From assembly GCA_934486785.1 (NCBI GenBank), contig CAKSQK010000001.1:124001-188000 (forward strand): a stretch of 64,000 bases of DNA, read 5' to 3'. The position numbers and the translations under genes were made by a program. Of the stretch, positions 54,890 through 63,832 are shown one piece after another; within the stretch, counting starts at the first letter, position 1, and every line of letters begins with the position of its first letter. This DNA is from an uncultured Niabella sp. Lineage in GTDB: Bacteria; Bacteroidota; Bacteroidia; Chitinophagales; Chitinophagaceae. The notes under the pieces are model-generated. The model was not told where the DNA came from, did no database searches, and saw nothing but the letters and a program-made list of their open reading frames with translations.

Positions 54890-55669
54890 TCAGGCTTCTG
54901 TTGCAGACAATGATGTCTTTTTAAGAAAATTAAACAAAATTTTATTAAACTCATCAGGCACTTCCATCATAGGGGCGTGCCCGCATTTATCAATAAAATG
55001 AAGCTCGCTGTTGGGCAGCAGCCTGTGAAATTCTTCGGCTACAAAAGGAGGTGTTACGTTGTCGTTTTTCCCCCATATCAGCAGCGCAGGTATTTTTATC
55101 TTGTTCAAATCTTCGCCCAAATTGTTTCGTATGGCACTTTTTGCCAAAGCAATGATCTTTATAACCTTCAGCCTGTTATTTGTAATAGCAAAAACCTCAT
55201 CCACCAGCTCTTCCGTAGCCATGGCAGGATCGTAAAAAGTATACTCGGTTTTTTTTCTGATGTACTCCCGGTTGCCGCGTTTTGGATAGCTGTCGCCCAT
55301 GGCACTTTCAAAAAGGCCCGAGCTGCCTGTAAGAATGACTGATCTGACAGCTTCCGGTTCATTTCTTAATAAATATACCAACCCCACATGGCCGCCCAGC
55401 GAGTTGCCAAGCAGGTGCACGTTCTGATATTTCCTGACCTCTATAAAGCGGGCAACATATTTTGCAAGCCCGGTTACGCTGGTGTGCAAAATATCCATAT
55501 CAAGCAGCGGAAGCAGCGGCACCACTACTTTATTGTGATGTTTAAAAAATTCTATTAAGGCCGAAAAATTACTCAACGCACCAAACAGGCCATGCAACAA
55601 CACCAAAGGCTCTCCTTCCCCTTCTTCAATAAATCTAAACTTATCGTGCTGTTTAATTTCGTATCCCAT
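54890..55669 (-). CDS. Alpha/beta-fold hydrolase
   Basis: A 259-residue hydrolase with the nucleophile Ser in GNSLGGH (about residue 93), the oxyanion strand LLHGLFG (about 25-31), the acid Asp in WGKNDNVTP and the His in DKCGHAPMME. There is no signal peptide, so it acts in the cytoplasm. Substrate is unknown: esterases, lactonases and dehalogenase-like enzymes share this pattern. It precedes the CBS gene by 29 bases. Confidence 0.85.
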   Translation of the reverse strand: MGYEIKQHDKFRFIEEGEGEPLVLLHGLFGALSNFSALIEFFKHHNKVVVPLLPLLDMDILHTSVTGLAKYVARFIEVRKYQNVHLLGNSLGGHVGLVYLLRNEPEAVRSVILTGSSGLFESAMGDSYPKRGNREYIRKKTEYTFYDPAMATEELVDEVFAITNNRLKVIKIIALAKSAIRNNLGEDLNKIKIPALLIWGKNDNVTPPFVAEEFHRLLPNSELHFIDKCGHAPMMEVPDEFNKILFNFLKKTSLSATEA

Positions 55670-55858
55670 ATGATTTTAATAGCTGCTAATATATTGATTT
55701 TAATGGATGGTTAATAAAATTATTTCATCAACACCGTTATAAAAAACCATCAGCAGGTTCCTGTTATTTTCTCAAAAGCTGTTGTAATATAGCAAGCAAA
55801 ACTACCGATTTCGGCCGAGCATCCGATATATTTATTTCTTGCGCCTGCACCGCCCTTT

Positions 55859-56302
55859 TTACTGCAAACCCGCACCCATGCCTACTGCCAAACCGGCAAT
55901 AAATATAAAAAACATTGAGATGACTATAATGATTGCGCAAATGCGAAAATAACTGGCAAGGCTGGCAAGGCCCGATGCTAAAAGATTGCTTTGATCACTT
56001 ATAAGCGCTTGCCTGCTGGTTTTTGAAAACCTGTATAAATAAAAAAATAAAACACCGTTTATAAGCAATGAAAATATAACGCTAAACACAGATGCGCCTG
56101 CGGTGGGCGCGAGCATGGGATTGCTTTCAAAACCTTCTTTTGCAACGGTTGCAGCCTGTGGTTTTATAAAAACAGCAATGGCGCTTATGATGGTTCCTGC
56201 TATGGAAAGTACAGCCGCAATACCTGCTACCCTGGCCGCACCTGCAATACTGCTTTTGGTATAAGCATCAAGTACTTGCGGTGTTGAATGATGTTCCTGC
56301 AT
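55859..56302 (-). CDS. Small membrane protein (DUF5362-like), second of two
   Basis: A 147-residue membrane protein with about three helices, a soluble N-terminus and a hydrophobic C-terminus. It resembles its neighbour at 56306-56731 in topology and in the N-terminal Gln-rich stretch and mid-protein VxAxxVF pattern, so they are likely diverged paralogues. The role is unknown. It is separated from the hydrolase by a 189-base AT-rich gap in which I see no feature. Confidence 0.6.
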   Translation of the reverse strand: MQEHHSTPQVLDAYTKSSIAGAARVAGIAAVLSIAGTIISAIAVFIKPQAATVAKEGFESNPMLAPTAGASVFSVIFSLLINGVLFFYLYRFSKTSRQALISDQSNLLASGLASLASYFRICAIIIVISMFFIFIAGLAVGMGAGLQ

Positions 56303-56305
56303 ATA

Positions 56306-56731
56306 TTAATTTAACAATGTAATGAGATTGGCCAGCAGGCCCAGGCCGCTGATAATGGCTGTTACTACAAAAAATTTTTTTAAAAAAATAAAGCCTTCGG
56401 CTATGAGTGTTGTATTGTTTTGCAACACACCCTGCTTTAATAAAGCGGCCGCTTTGTATAAAAAGTAAAGTACGGCTGCGGCTATAAAAAATATGATAAA
56501 AAAAGCTATGATCAACGCCCCATAAAGGCCCTGCACAGGCAGGTTGAAAGACTGCTCAATTTGCCTGAAAATGGTAGCGCCGCTGAATAACATCACCACC
56601 ACTACAAATGCACCCATGGCAAAGCCAACTACTGAAATAAGCCTGCTCCAGCGGCTGATCTCAAAAATTGCATGCTGCACTCCCGGGTTTATATTTTCTT
56701 CAATTACTGAAGGATCTTGCTGTTGCTGCAT
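56306..56731 (-). CDS. Small membrane protein (DUF5362-like), first of two
   Basis: A 141-residue protein with three predicted helices (about 33-52, 72-95 and 118-140) and a Gln-rich N-terminus. It fits the DUF5362 group of small Bacteroidota membrane proteins. Only 3 bases separate it from its paralogue-like neighbour, so both are made together. The function is unknown; it lies just downstream of miaA. Confidence 0.6.
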   Translation of the reverse strand: MQQQQDPSVIEENINPGVQHAIFEISRWSRLISVVGFAMGAFVVVVMLFSGATIFRQIEQSFNLPVQGLYGALIIAFFIIFFIAAAVLYFLYKAAALLKQGVLQNNTTLIAEGFIFLKKFFVVTAIISGLGLLANLITLLN

Positions 56732-56759
56732 AAAATATTTTAATTGTAAATATAAACCG

Positions 56760-57701
56760 CTAACCTGCTTTGTCCAAAATTGTATGCACTAAAGTTTCGA
56801 TATTATTAAACTGCGACAGGTTGAACCAGTTGATCGCTTTTTGCTTTTTAAACCAGGTCATTTGTCGTTTGGCGTATCTGCGGGTGTTTTGTTTAATCAG
56901 GTCTGTAGCCTGCACCAAAGTGCTGTTGCCGTCAAAATAATCAAACAATTCTTTATATCCTACTGTTTGCAGCGCGTTCAAGTGGCGGTAGGGCATCAGT
57001 TGCCTGGCTTCATTTTCAAGCCCTGCGGCCATCATCGCGTCTACTCTTTTATGAATGCGTTCATTCAATTGCTCACGCGGCATTTCAAGGCCTACCTGCA
57101 CAATGTCAAAATTTCTTTTCGCTGCCAAACCTTTTTGAAAGCTGATGATTGACTGGCCGGTGGCTTCCATTACTTCCAGCGCACGCATCATGCGGTGGGG
57201 GTTTTGCATTTCTCCTGTTGCTGAAAACAGCGGATCTTTTAACTGCAGTTGCTGCTGCAACCAATTCATACCGCCGGCTTCATAATTTTCAATAATGGCC
57301 TGCCTGATGGCTTCAGGTATTTCAGGTATGTTGTCAAGCCCATCGGTCAGCGCTTTTAAATAAAGCCCCGTGCCGCCGGTTACAATTACTGTATTGTGCT
57401 TTGCAAAAAGCATATCTAACAATTCCAGCGCATAGGTTTCATAAAAAGCCGCATCAATTTTTTGCTGTATGCTGTGTGAAGCAATAAAGTAATGCGTAAC
57501 GGCCGCCAGCTCACCCTCTGAAGGCCTTGCCACACCAATGTTTAACTCTTTGTAGCACTGGCGGCTGTCGGCAGAAAGTATGACCGTATTGAGTTTTTTG
57601 GCTGCCTCAATGGCAACAGCGGTTTTACCTACGGCTGTAGGCCCGGCTATTATAATAATTTTTTTTGTTGGCTGAAAAGTGCCTGCTCCTGTAAGAGCCA
57701 T
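56760..57701 (-). CDS. miaA: tRNA dimethylallyltransferase
   Basis: A 313-residue MiaA, which adds a dimethylallyl group to adenosine 37 of tRNAs reading U-initial codons. The P-loop GPTAVGKT (about 19-26) and LSADSRQCY are typical, as are VTGGTGLYLKAL and MTWFKKQ. The length is usual. Confidence 0.96.
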   Translation of the reverse strand: MALTGAGTFQPTKKIIIIAGPTAVGKTAVAIEAAKKLNTVILSADSRQCYKELNIGVARPSEGELAAVTHYFIASHSIQQKIDAAFYETYALELLDMLFAKHNTVIVTGGTGLYLKALTDGLDNIPEIPEAIRQAIIENYEAGGMNWLQQQLQLKDPLFSATGEMQNPHRMMRALEVMEATGQSIISFQKGLAAKRNFDIVQVGLEMPREQLNERIHKRVDAMMAAGLENEARQLMPYRHLNALQTVGYKELFDYFDGNSTLVQATDLIKQNTRRYAKRQMTWFKKQKAINWFNLSQFNNIETLVHTILDKAG

Positions 57702-57772
57702 TGTACCAAATTAAAAACTCCCAAAGCAGGGAGGTTGATTAAATTTTTTATAGCGGTAAATACGGGCTGGCA

Positions 57773-58327
57773 TTATTCTTCATCAAGATATTCGTCTGCG
57801 GCTTCCACTTCATAATCTTCACCCTCTTCATTTTTTTCGCCGAAGCCTTCTGCACCGCGGGTGAGGTCGTATTTCTCTTCAATATCGGCAAACTTTTCAC
57901 CCAGCAGGCCTTTTGTGCCGTATTGCTTGGGGCCAATGCCTTCTGACCTTACTACTGCGGGGTAAGTGAGTTTTGCGTCTTCTTCTTTTGATACATTGAT
58001 GAGTTCTATCAAAAAATTCCAATGCTTATGAAAATCGTAAGTGTACGTAAATTTTTGGTTGGTATTTTTTATTTCAGAACCGATGGATGTTTCGTGCATG
58101 ATGAGCGGCGGCGCCTTGTATGCTTTATCATAAACGTCTAAAGAAATTTCGCGGCCCTGCTGCCAGTTATCATTACTGCGGTAAAATGTAGCCTGATGCT
58201 TGTTATCGAACTCGTAAGCTTTTAAAACTGCTTCGTGAAGATCTTTAAAGGTTTGAGTATGCTTTATAGCAATATCCCGGTAGATACTGTCATCTTCTTC
58301 GAAGTATACTCTGAATTTTAATATCAT
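57773..58327 (-). CDS. pRiA4b ORF3-like protein
   Basis: A 184-residue cytoplasmic protein of the plasmid pRiA4b ORF-3 / IS1096-passenger type family. ILKFRVYFEEDDSIYRDI and YTYDFHKHWNFLIELI are typical. Despite the name, members are chromosomal in most Bacteroidota, and no transposase or inverted repeats lie nearby. The acidic C-terminal tail (residues ~155-184) is low-complexity. The function is unknown. Confidence 0.75.
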   Translation of the reverse strand: MILKFRVYFEEDDSIYRDIAIKHTQTFKDLHEAVLKAYEFDNKHQATFYRSNDNWQQGREISLDVYDKAYKAPPLIMHETSIGSEIKNTNQKFTYTYDFHKHWNFLIELINVSKEEDAKLTYPAVVRSEGIGPKQYGTKGLLGEKFADIEEKYDLTRGAEGFGEKNEEGEDYEVEAADEYLDEE

Positions 58328-58501
58328 GCAACGAATTTACGGCTTTATAATGAAACCCATTATTGAGTTTGTACCAGAACTTTCCGCTGCATATTTGGCG
58401 CAAGCATTGTTCCATATTGTAATTAGCCTGCTTTATTTTTTATTAAATGCGGTATTATAAGTTTTGCAGCATGAAAAGCTGCTTTTTTAGCGAAACTTTC
58501 C

Positions 58502-58611
58502 TACCTTTGCCATCCTTTCACAAACAACAGAGAGTGGTGTTCTGTTGAAAAAGATTGAAACATAGCATGTTCTCCCATGCGCATTCAAAAAAAGTGAAAA
58601 AATAAAATATT
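58502..58611 (+). promoter_or_regulatory. Promoter and structured leader of rpmH
   Basis: TACCTTTG (58502-58509) is an exact -7 box. The leader of about 95 bases holds a 7-bp stem (CAACAGA 58525-58531 with TCTGTTG 58541-58547) and a 5-bp stem (GCATG 58565-58569 with CATGC 58576-58580). A long leader for a 51-residue ribosomal protein may be regulatory. Confidence 0.5.
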
Positions 58612-58767
58612 ATGAAACGTACATTTCAACCTCATAATCGTCGTCGTAAAAGCGTACATGGCTTTCGCAAGCGCATGCAATCTGCCAACGGCCGTTCTGT
58701 ATTGGCTGCACGCCGTAAAAAAGGCCGTAAAAAATTAACCGTATCTGACGAAAGGGCGCTGAAATAA
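58612..58767 (+). CDS. rpmH: Ribosomal protein L34
   Basis: A 51-residue, very basic large-subunit protein bL34 that starts [12 protein letters not shown] and contains HGFRKRM and the [12 protein letters not shown] end. It is too short for many gene finders. The C-terminal TVSDERALK is the Bacteroidota form. It converges with rimM through a shared terminator. Confidence 0.95.
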   Translation: MKRTFQPHNRRRKSVHGFRKRMQSANGRSVLAARRKKGRKKLTVSDERALK

Positions 58768-58791
58768 AGCCTTTGAGGAAAAAAGAATTGT

Positions 58792-58820
58792 AATAGCTCC
58801 GGTTTTCGGGGCTATTTTTT
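58792..58820. terminator. Bidirectional terminator between rpmH and rimM
   Basis: A 10-bp stem with one G-U pair, AATAGCTCCG with CGGGGCTATT, 5-base loop, T-run after and A-run before. Confidence 0.8.
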
Positions 58821-59347
58821 TACAGGCCAAGGTACACATCCAACAGGCCATCCGGCAGCAGTACCCATATTTTCTTTGCTTTGCGGTCTACCTTTTTAAG
58901 GCTTTCTTCGTGTAAGGGAATTAATACTTCTTTATTTTGCAGGTGCAGCTTACACAGAATCTGGTGCGGCTGCTCAATCACTTCTTCAATAATGCCCAGC
59001 TCCTTTTCACCGTCAATGACCATATACCCAAGCAGGCCGATGGCGGATGCCTTATCAGCATATTTGTTAAAATCAGTTTCTGTAAGCCACACTTCTTGTT
59101 GCACCAGTTGCCTGGCTTCTTCAACGGAGTTCAGCTCATCGGCCTTTACATATACTTCCTGGTCATTTTTTACACGGGTTGACTCAACAAACCAGGGCAG
59201 GTAGCTGCCTGTTTTATCTTTAATAAAAACAGCGGTAAGCCCTTTGAGGGATGTTTTTTTGCCAAGGCCGTGTTTTAAAACCAACTCGCCTTTTAACCCG
59301 TGCGTGCCTGCAAATTTTCCTATGCTGATGTATTTATTTTGATCCAT
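58820..59347 (-). CDS. rimM: Ribosome maturation factor RimM
   Basis: A 175-residue 30S maturation factor with a RimM barrel (KYISIGKFAGTHGLKGEL) and a PRC-barrel C-terminal domain (GIIEEVIEQPHQILC, IPLHEESLKKVD). It binds near S19 during 16S assembly. The start at 59347 is the usual MDQNKY; a 19-residue upstream extension lacks similarity. It follows rpsP with a terminator-like hairpin between them. Confidence 0.94.
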   Translation of the reverse strand: MDQNKYISIGKFAGTHGLKGELVLKHGLGKKTSLKGLTAVFIKDKTGSYLPWFVESTRVKNDQEVYVKADELNSVEEARQLVQQEVWLTETDFNKYADKASAIGLLGYMVIDGEKELGIIEEVIEQPHQILCKLHLQNKEVLIPLHEESLKKVDRKAKKIWVLLPDGLLDVYLGL

Positions 59348-59419
59348 TGGCAGAAATATTTCCCAATGTGCGAAAGTATGAAGTATTGCAGTTGCGCACG
59401 GCAATAATTTGCAAACAAA

Positions 59420-59442
59420 AAGGCGGCCATTGTGACCGCCTT
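59420..59442 (-). terminator. Hairpin between rpsP and rimM
   Basis: A 7-bp stem (AAGGCGG with CCGCCTT) with T-run on the minus strand, inside the rpsP-rimM operon. It probably lets only part of the transcripts reach rimM. Confidence 0.65.
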
Positions 59443-59466
59443 AATTTTGTTGTTCCATAGAGCTTT

Positions 59467-59943
59467 TTATTCCCCGGCTCCTTCGGCATTTGCCTCAGGT
59501 GCAGATTCTTCAGCTTTAGGTTCAGCTACTTTACGTGGTGCTGCACTGGCTACTCTGCGTTTAGCTTTCCTTTCCTCGATAGCTTTTTGCTGGCGCTTCT
59601 TCATCTGAACTTCATGCTCAGCGCTCCAGGTGGTAAACTTTTGCATAGCAGTTGCCTCGTCAAACAAACCCAATTTTACACCGCGCAGTAAATGTTTCAG
59701 GTATAATACACCTTTAAAGCTTAAAATACGGCGAACGGTATCGGTAGGAGTAGCTCCTTTGTTCAGCCATTCCAAAGCTTTCTGGCGATCCAGTTCAATT
59801 GTGGCCGGAATCGTCAGGGGGTTGTAAGTACCTAATTTTTGAATGAATTTACCATCGCGCGGGCTTCTCGCGTCTGCCACTACGATAAAGTAAAAGGGCC
59901 TTTTTTTTGACCCGTGTCTTTGCAATCTAATCTTAGCTGCCAT
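59467..59943 (-). CDS. rpsP: Ribosomal protein S16 with an extended tail
   Basis: A 158-residue bS16. The first ~85 residues are the normal fold ([27 protein letters not shown]). The rest is an Ala/Glu/Lys-rich extension, including [16 protein letters not shown], about 70 residues beyond typical S16. The tail is common in Bacteroidota. A -7 box and a leader hairpin precede it. Confidence 0.95.
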   Translation of the reverse strand: MAAKIRLQRHGSKKRPFYFIVVADARSPRDGKFIQKLGTYNPLTIPATIELDRQKALEWLNKGATPTDTVRRILSFKGVLYLKHLLRGVKLGLFDEATAMQKFTTWSAEHEVQMKKRQQKAIEERKAKRRVASAAPRKVAEPKAEESAPEANAEGAGE

Positions 59944-59983
59944 TTTAAATAGAAATTTAAGGCGTTAAAAAAAATTGTTAGTT

Positions 59984-60011
59984 CCCAATTGACATTGGGG
60001 CATCAAAAATA
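59984..60011 (-). promoter_or_regulatory. Promoter and leader hairpin of rpsP
   Basis: TATTTTTG (60011-60004, minus strand) is an exact -7 box. The leader carries CCCAAT with ATTGGG (59984-59989 and 59994-59999) around a 4-base loop, 40 bases before the ATG. Confidence 0.55.
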
Positions 60012-60098
60012 GCGAAACTTTTATGAAAAACGAATGAAATGAATGCTGAAAAAATAAAATTTTAACAATAGCGCCTGCGCTGCACGAAAGCTGGTGCC

Positions 60099-62249
60099 TT
60101 AAACCCCGTGATCCTTTGCATCACCCGCTTTTTTGTTTTTATTTTTAAAATACCGAAAGTGGTTGAGCAACACCCTGATCTCGGTAAAATCAAAATCATC
60201 TGGCAGTGCATTTTTCCATTGGCCAATGGTTTCAAAACTGTTTTGTTCAAAAAGGTTTTTAAACACGGTAATCTTTTCTTGCAGAAAAAGTTTGTCTATA
60301 TCCACCACACCCACAGCGGCCATTTGTGCCATGTGGCCCCAAATGGTTGCAGTTGTCAGACCTCTTTCCTCAGCAATGGTTTCCAGGTTTTTACCGGCTT
60401 CAAATAGCTCAAAGCTTATTAGGTGCGATGGCTTTTTCTCTATTTTGATGCTGATTGCATCATTTTGCTTTTTGCTGTACAGGTTTTTATCTAAGAGCGT
60501 GGCCTGCTTCAGATTTTGCAAATACTCTTCCAGCTCTTCAAGCAGGGTTTTTAAACCATCGTTATAACCTTTCAGGCCTTTTTGGCCTTTTGTTTGGGTA
60601 TAAGAATTTTTTAGCGGTTCAAAAAAATGGGCCGCTATTTCATCAAAAAAATAATTAACCGCGCCGGCACTTTTTTCCTGCACCTGCTGCCAGTTTTCTT
60701 CATCCGGCATTTTGACTTTGGCGCGCGCATAAGCTGCAAATTTTTCATAAACGGAAATCAAACCGGTAATCCTGTTTTGCATGGTTTCGGCAAGCTGCTG
60801 TGTTGCGCCGTTGTTTAAAAACCTGCTTTCGGCTGATGCATCTGCCCAGTCTTTTAGTTCTTTTTTCAGCCAGTTGATCTCTAACCGCGCCAGCAATTTT
60901 TCAATGGCATAACCGTATTTTTCATCTGCCAGTATCGCTTCAATCCTTTCGCCAGCGCTGGTCTGGCTGTGAAAAGAAGCGATGCGCTCATCAGTAAGAA
61001 TAGTGCCTGGCGTAATCCTGGACTTTAGCACAATACCTTCCAGCGTGCGGCACCGGCTTAGCGCCACGTATACCTGCCCGCTGGTAAACGAGCGGCCAGC
61101 GTCAATAATTACCCGGTCAAAAGTAAGGCCCTGGCTTTTGTGTATGGTTACGGCCCATGCCAGTTTTAAAGGAAACTGCTCGTAGCTGCCCACCACATCT
61201 TCCTTTATTTCTTTTTCGGTATTTACATAGTATTTTTTGTTTTCCCACAATTCCCGCTCTATATCCAGCTCCTCTTCTTCACCGTCCGGCAGCACTTTTA
61301 CATAGTCTTTACCCAGTTCCGTTACTTTTGCCAGCTTGCCATTAAAATATCTTTTGGCTTCGGAAGTGTCGTTCCTTATAAACATCACCTGCGCGCCCGT
61401 TTTCAGCTCAAGCTTTTCATCATTTGGATAAAGATGTGTATTAAAATCGCCGCTGATGATGGCTTTGTAAATCACCGGTTTTTCTTTTATCCTGTCAAGA
61501 TTAAGGCGGTTGATGTTATCGGACATGTAATTGTGCGACGTGAGGTACACGTAATTGTCTGACGCTTCAAACTGCGGATCGTACCGCGCATTGAGGAGCT
61601 CAAAATCTATTGCATCAAAATCCTTATCGCGAATGGCGTTGAGCATTTGTAAAAACACGGCATCCGTTTGCCGGTACACTTTTTTCAGTTCCACCGTCAG
61701 CAGGTTTTTTTCTTTTAAAGCCGCCGAGTCAAAAAAGAAAGGGGAATTGTAATACCGGTATAAAATTTTTTCAGTGCCCTCTTTTACTACCGGTGGCAGT
61801 TGGTATAAATCGCCAATCAGCAACAACTGCACGCCGCCAAACTTTTGAGTGCTGCGCCTTGCAGTGCGCAGCGCCAGGTCCATCATATCCATCACATCGC
61901 AGCGAAGCATGGAAACTTCATCTATGATCAATAGATCAAGGTTACGAAAGAGTTTTAGCTTTTCACGACGGTATTTAAAATGCGGCAGCAGGTGCGGAAT
62001 GTTAACGGCTACGTTAGGATCTACTTCATCATAAATAGGCACATGGGTTTTAAGCGGCAGGCCAAACATAGAGTGAATGGTAACGCCTCCCGCATTGATG
62101 GCTGCAATGCCAGTGGGCGCCACTACCACAAATTTTTTTTTGGTACGCTTTATAAAATCGCCCAAAAAGGTTGTTTTACCAGTGCCTGCTTTACCGGTAA
62201 GAAATACATTTCGATGCGTATGCTCTATTAAATTAAACAGTGACTGCAA
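60099..62249 (-). CDS. PIF1-like helicase with a C-terminal helix-turn-helix region
   Basis: A 716-residue superfamily 1B helicase: Walker A GKAGTGKTT (about 18-26), APTGIAAINAGG, the Walker B IIDEVSM, QLPPV and the late WAVTIHKSQG and YVALSRC. It would unwind DNA 5' to 3', with roles in fork passage or G-quadruplex removal. From about residue 440 a long helical region ends in a helix-turn-helix domain (about 600-640; ETIAEERGLTTATI), a known combination in Bacteroidota. The only available start is a TTG at 62249, preceded by an in-frame TGA. Confidence 0.87.
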   Translation of the reverse strand: MQSLFNLIEHTHRNVFLTGKAGTGKTTFLGDFIKRTKKKFVVVAPTGIAAINAGGVTIHSMFGLPLKTHVPIYDEVDPNVAVNIPHLLPHFKYRREKLKLFRNLDLLIIDEVSMLRCDVMDMMDLALRTARRSTQKFGGVQLLLIGDLYQLPPVVKEGTEKILYRYYNSPFFFDSAALKEKNLLTVELKKVYRQTDAVFLQMLNAIRDKDFDAIDFELLNARYDPQFEASDNYVYLTSHNYMSDNINRLNLDRIKEKPVIYKAIISGDFNTHLYPNDEKLELKTGAQVMFIRNDTSEAKRYFNGKLAKVTELGKDYVKVLPDGEEEELDIERELWENKKYYVNTEKEIKEDVVGSYEQFPLKLAWAVTIHKSQGLTFDRVIIDAGRSFTSGQVYVALSRCRTLEGIVLKSRITPGTILTDERIASFHSQTSAGERIEAILADEKYGYAIEKLLARLEINWLKKELKDWADASAESRFLNNGATQQLAETMQNRITGLISVYEKFAAYARAKVKMPDEENWQQVQEKSAGAVNYFFDEIAAHFFEPLKNSYTQTKGQKGLKGYNDGLKTLLEELEEYLQNLKQATLLDKNLYSKKQNDAISIKIEKKPSHLISFELFEAGKNLETIAEERGLTTATIWGHMAQMAAVGVVDIDKLFLQEKITVFKNLFEQNSFETIGQWKNALPDDFDFTEIRVLLNHFRYFKNKNKKAGDAKDHGV

Positions 62250-62313
62250 GGATCAGAATTTTCAAATGTTTTAAAGTTTTAGGTTATGGCACTTACGGCT
62301 TTTGATATTAGTC

Positions 62314-63138
62314 TTAAAGATATACATGTCTGCTTTGTACAGGTTCTCCAAAAAAAAGTGTGGCATTGTTATCAAAATCCTCGGTTGCATCGGTTGTATA
62401 AAACTGAAGCCGGCTGTTTTTGCTGCATAGCATGTCAATTTCAGGATGGCGCTGCAGGTAACCGGCCAGGCTGCCGGCCACAATGCTCCCCTGCGAAAGC
62501 AGCTTTACATCTACAGGCAGGTATTCCGTAATTTGTTTTTGCATAAGCGGGTAGTGCGTGCAGGCCAGTAAAACCACGTCAATGTTTTTACCTTTTTGAA
62601 AAAGACTATGCAAATTTTTTTTAATAAAATATGCTGACCCGGGCGTGTTAATCTCGTTATTTTCTATTAGCGGTACCCACATGGGGCAGGCTTCCTGGTA
62701 CACTTTTACATCAGGAAAAAATTTTGCAATTTCTATGGGATAAGATTGCGATGCGACGGTGCCGGAAGTGGCCAGTATCCCTATTGATTTGGATTGTGAG
62801 TAGCTGCCAATACTTTCGGTAGTGGGCCTTATTACCCCCAAAACCCTTTTATCCGGCGCTATTACAGGAAGATCATTTTGCTGTATGGTACGCAGCGCTT
62901 TTGCTGACGCCGTATTACATGCAAGAATTACAAGTGAACAGCCCTGGCTTAAAAACCATTTTACGCATTGCAGGGTATACTCATAAACTGTGGCAAAAGA
63001 CCTTGTGCCGTAGGGCGCCCGGGCATTATCTCCCAGGTATAGGTAGTCATACTGCGGCAACCTGTTTACAAGTTCGCGTAAAACAGTAAGGCCGCCAAAG
63101 CCTGAATCGAAAACACCTATGGGAGCTGGTTGTGCCAT
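62314..63138 (-). CDS. murI: Glutamate racemase
   Basis: A 274-residue racemase that makes D-glutamate for peptidoglycan. The N-terminal GVFDSGFGGLTV, the first catalytic Cys in LACNTASAKAL and the second in LLACTHYPLM are all present. Its stop is 64 bases from the helicase start. Confidence 0.95.
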   Translation of the reverse strand: MAQPAPIGVFDSGFGGLTVLRELVNRLPQYDYLYLGDNARAPYGTRSFATVYEYTLQCVKWFLSQGCSLVILACNTASAKALRTIQQNDLPVIAPDKRVLGVIRPTTESIGSYSQSKSIGILATSGTVASQSYPIEIAKFFPDVKVYQEACPMWVPLIENNEINTPGSAYFIKKNLHSLFQKGKNIDVVLLACTHYPLMQKQITEYLPVDVKLLSQGSIVAGSLAGYLQRHPEIDMLCSKNSRLQFYTTDATEDFDNNATLFFGEPVQSRHVYL

Positions 63139-63173
63139 AACAAATTAAAAAGGGCGCTTTTCAAAAATAAAAT

Positions 63174-63222
63174 TTATTGCCGAACGGGCAATAATTAAAA
63201 ATGCCTGCAAATGATGCAGGCA
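63174..63222 (-). terminator. Two adjacent hairpins between ompH and murI
   Basis: TGCCTGCA (63202-63209) with TGCAGGCA (63215-63222), then T on the minus strand, is the ompH terminator. Downstream of it, TTATTGCC with GGCAATAA (63174-63181 and 63187-63194) makes a second perfect 8-bp stem just before murI. Confidence 0.7.
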
Positions 63223-63248
63223 CTATTCTAATATTTTTTTATAATTAT

Positions 63249-63776
63249 TTACTGGCGGGCGCCGGCTGCGGGCGTTGGTAATTTAATACCAAGTTTTGCG
63301 GCTACTGCGGGCGTTAAATCATCGCCGGGAGGGCTAACGATTAAAACATCCGGTGCTAAAACATATGCCACACCTTTTTCTTTTGCCACATCCTGAATGG
63401 CTTTTCTTACTTTTTCATACAAAGGCTGTAAAAGCTGTGCAGACTTCATGTTATTAAGCTGGGTAGCAGTTTGCTGCCATTGAGAAAGTGTTGCAGCAAT
63501 GGTTTGCTGGTCTTTTGTAGCAGCATCTACCAGGGATTTTGTTTTTGAGTTTTTGATAATGCTGTCAGTACGGTTGTACTCAGCCATCAGGCGGTCATAC
63601 TCGCCGCCAATGCTGTCCTGCTGGTATTGCTGAAGTTTAGTTTGCACGTCTTTGATCTCAGGCAGCAATGATACCAGGCCTTCACCATCTACGTATCCGA
63701 TTTTTTGAGCATTAGCGGTTAAGCCGGTAGCCAGAACTACCGCAAAAGCAGCTATGATAATTCTTACACTTTTCAT
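63249..63776 (-). CDS. Skp/OmpH-family periplasmic chaperone
   Basis: A 175-residue periplasmic protein with a signal peptide (cleavage near ANA-Q) and a helical coiled-coil middle (about 45-125), the layout of Skp/OmpH, which carries unfolded outer-membrane proteins. The start IGYVDGEGL is typical. It stands next to a second member of the family, so both are probably made together. An ATG at 63776 fits. Confidence 0.9.
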   Translation of the reverse strand: MKSVRIIIAAFAVVLATGLTANAQKIGYVDGEGLVSLLPEIKDVQTKLQQYQQDSIGGEYDRLMAEYNRTDSIIKNSKTKSLVDAATKDQQTIAATLSQWQQTATQLNNMKSAQLLQPLYEKVRKAIQDVAKEKGVAYVLAPDVLIVSPPGDDLTPAVAAKLGIKLPTPAAGARQ

Positions 63777-63832
63777 TTAATTTTTTTTAAAGTTATAGTC
63801 AATTTATGATGCTATTAGTCCGTAGGTGGTTG

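Noticed and set aside
57773..58327. Mobile element because of the pRiA4b / IS1096 family name
   Set aside because: No transposase, inverted repeats or target duplication are seen; the family is ordinary chromosomal cargo in Bacteroidota.
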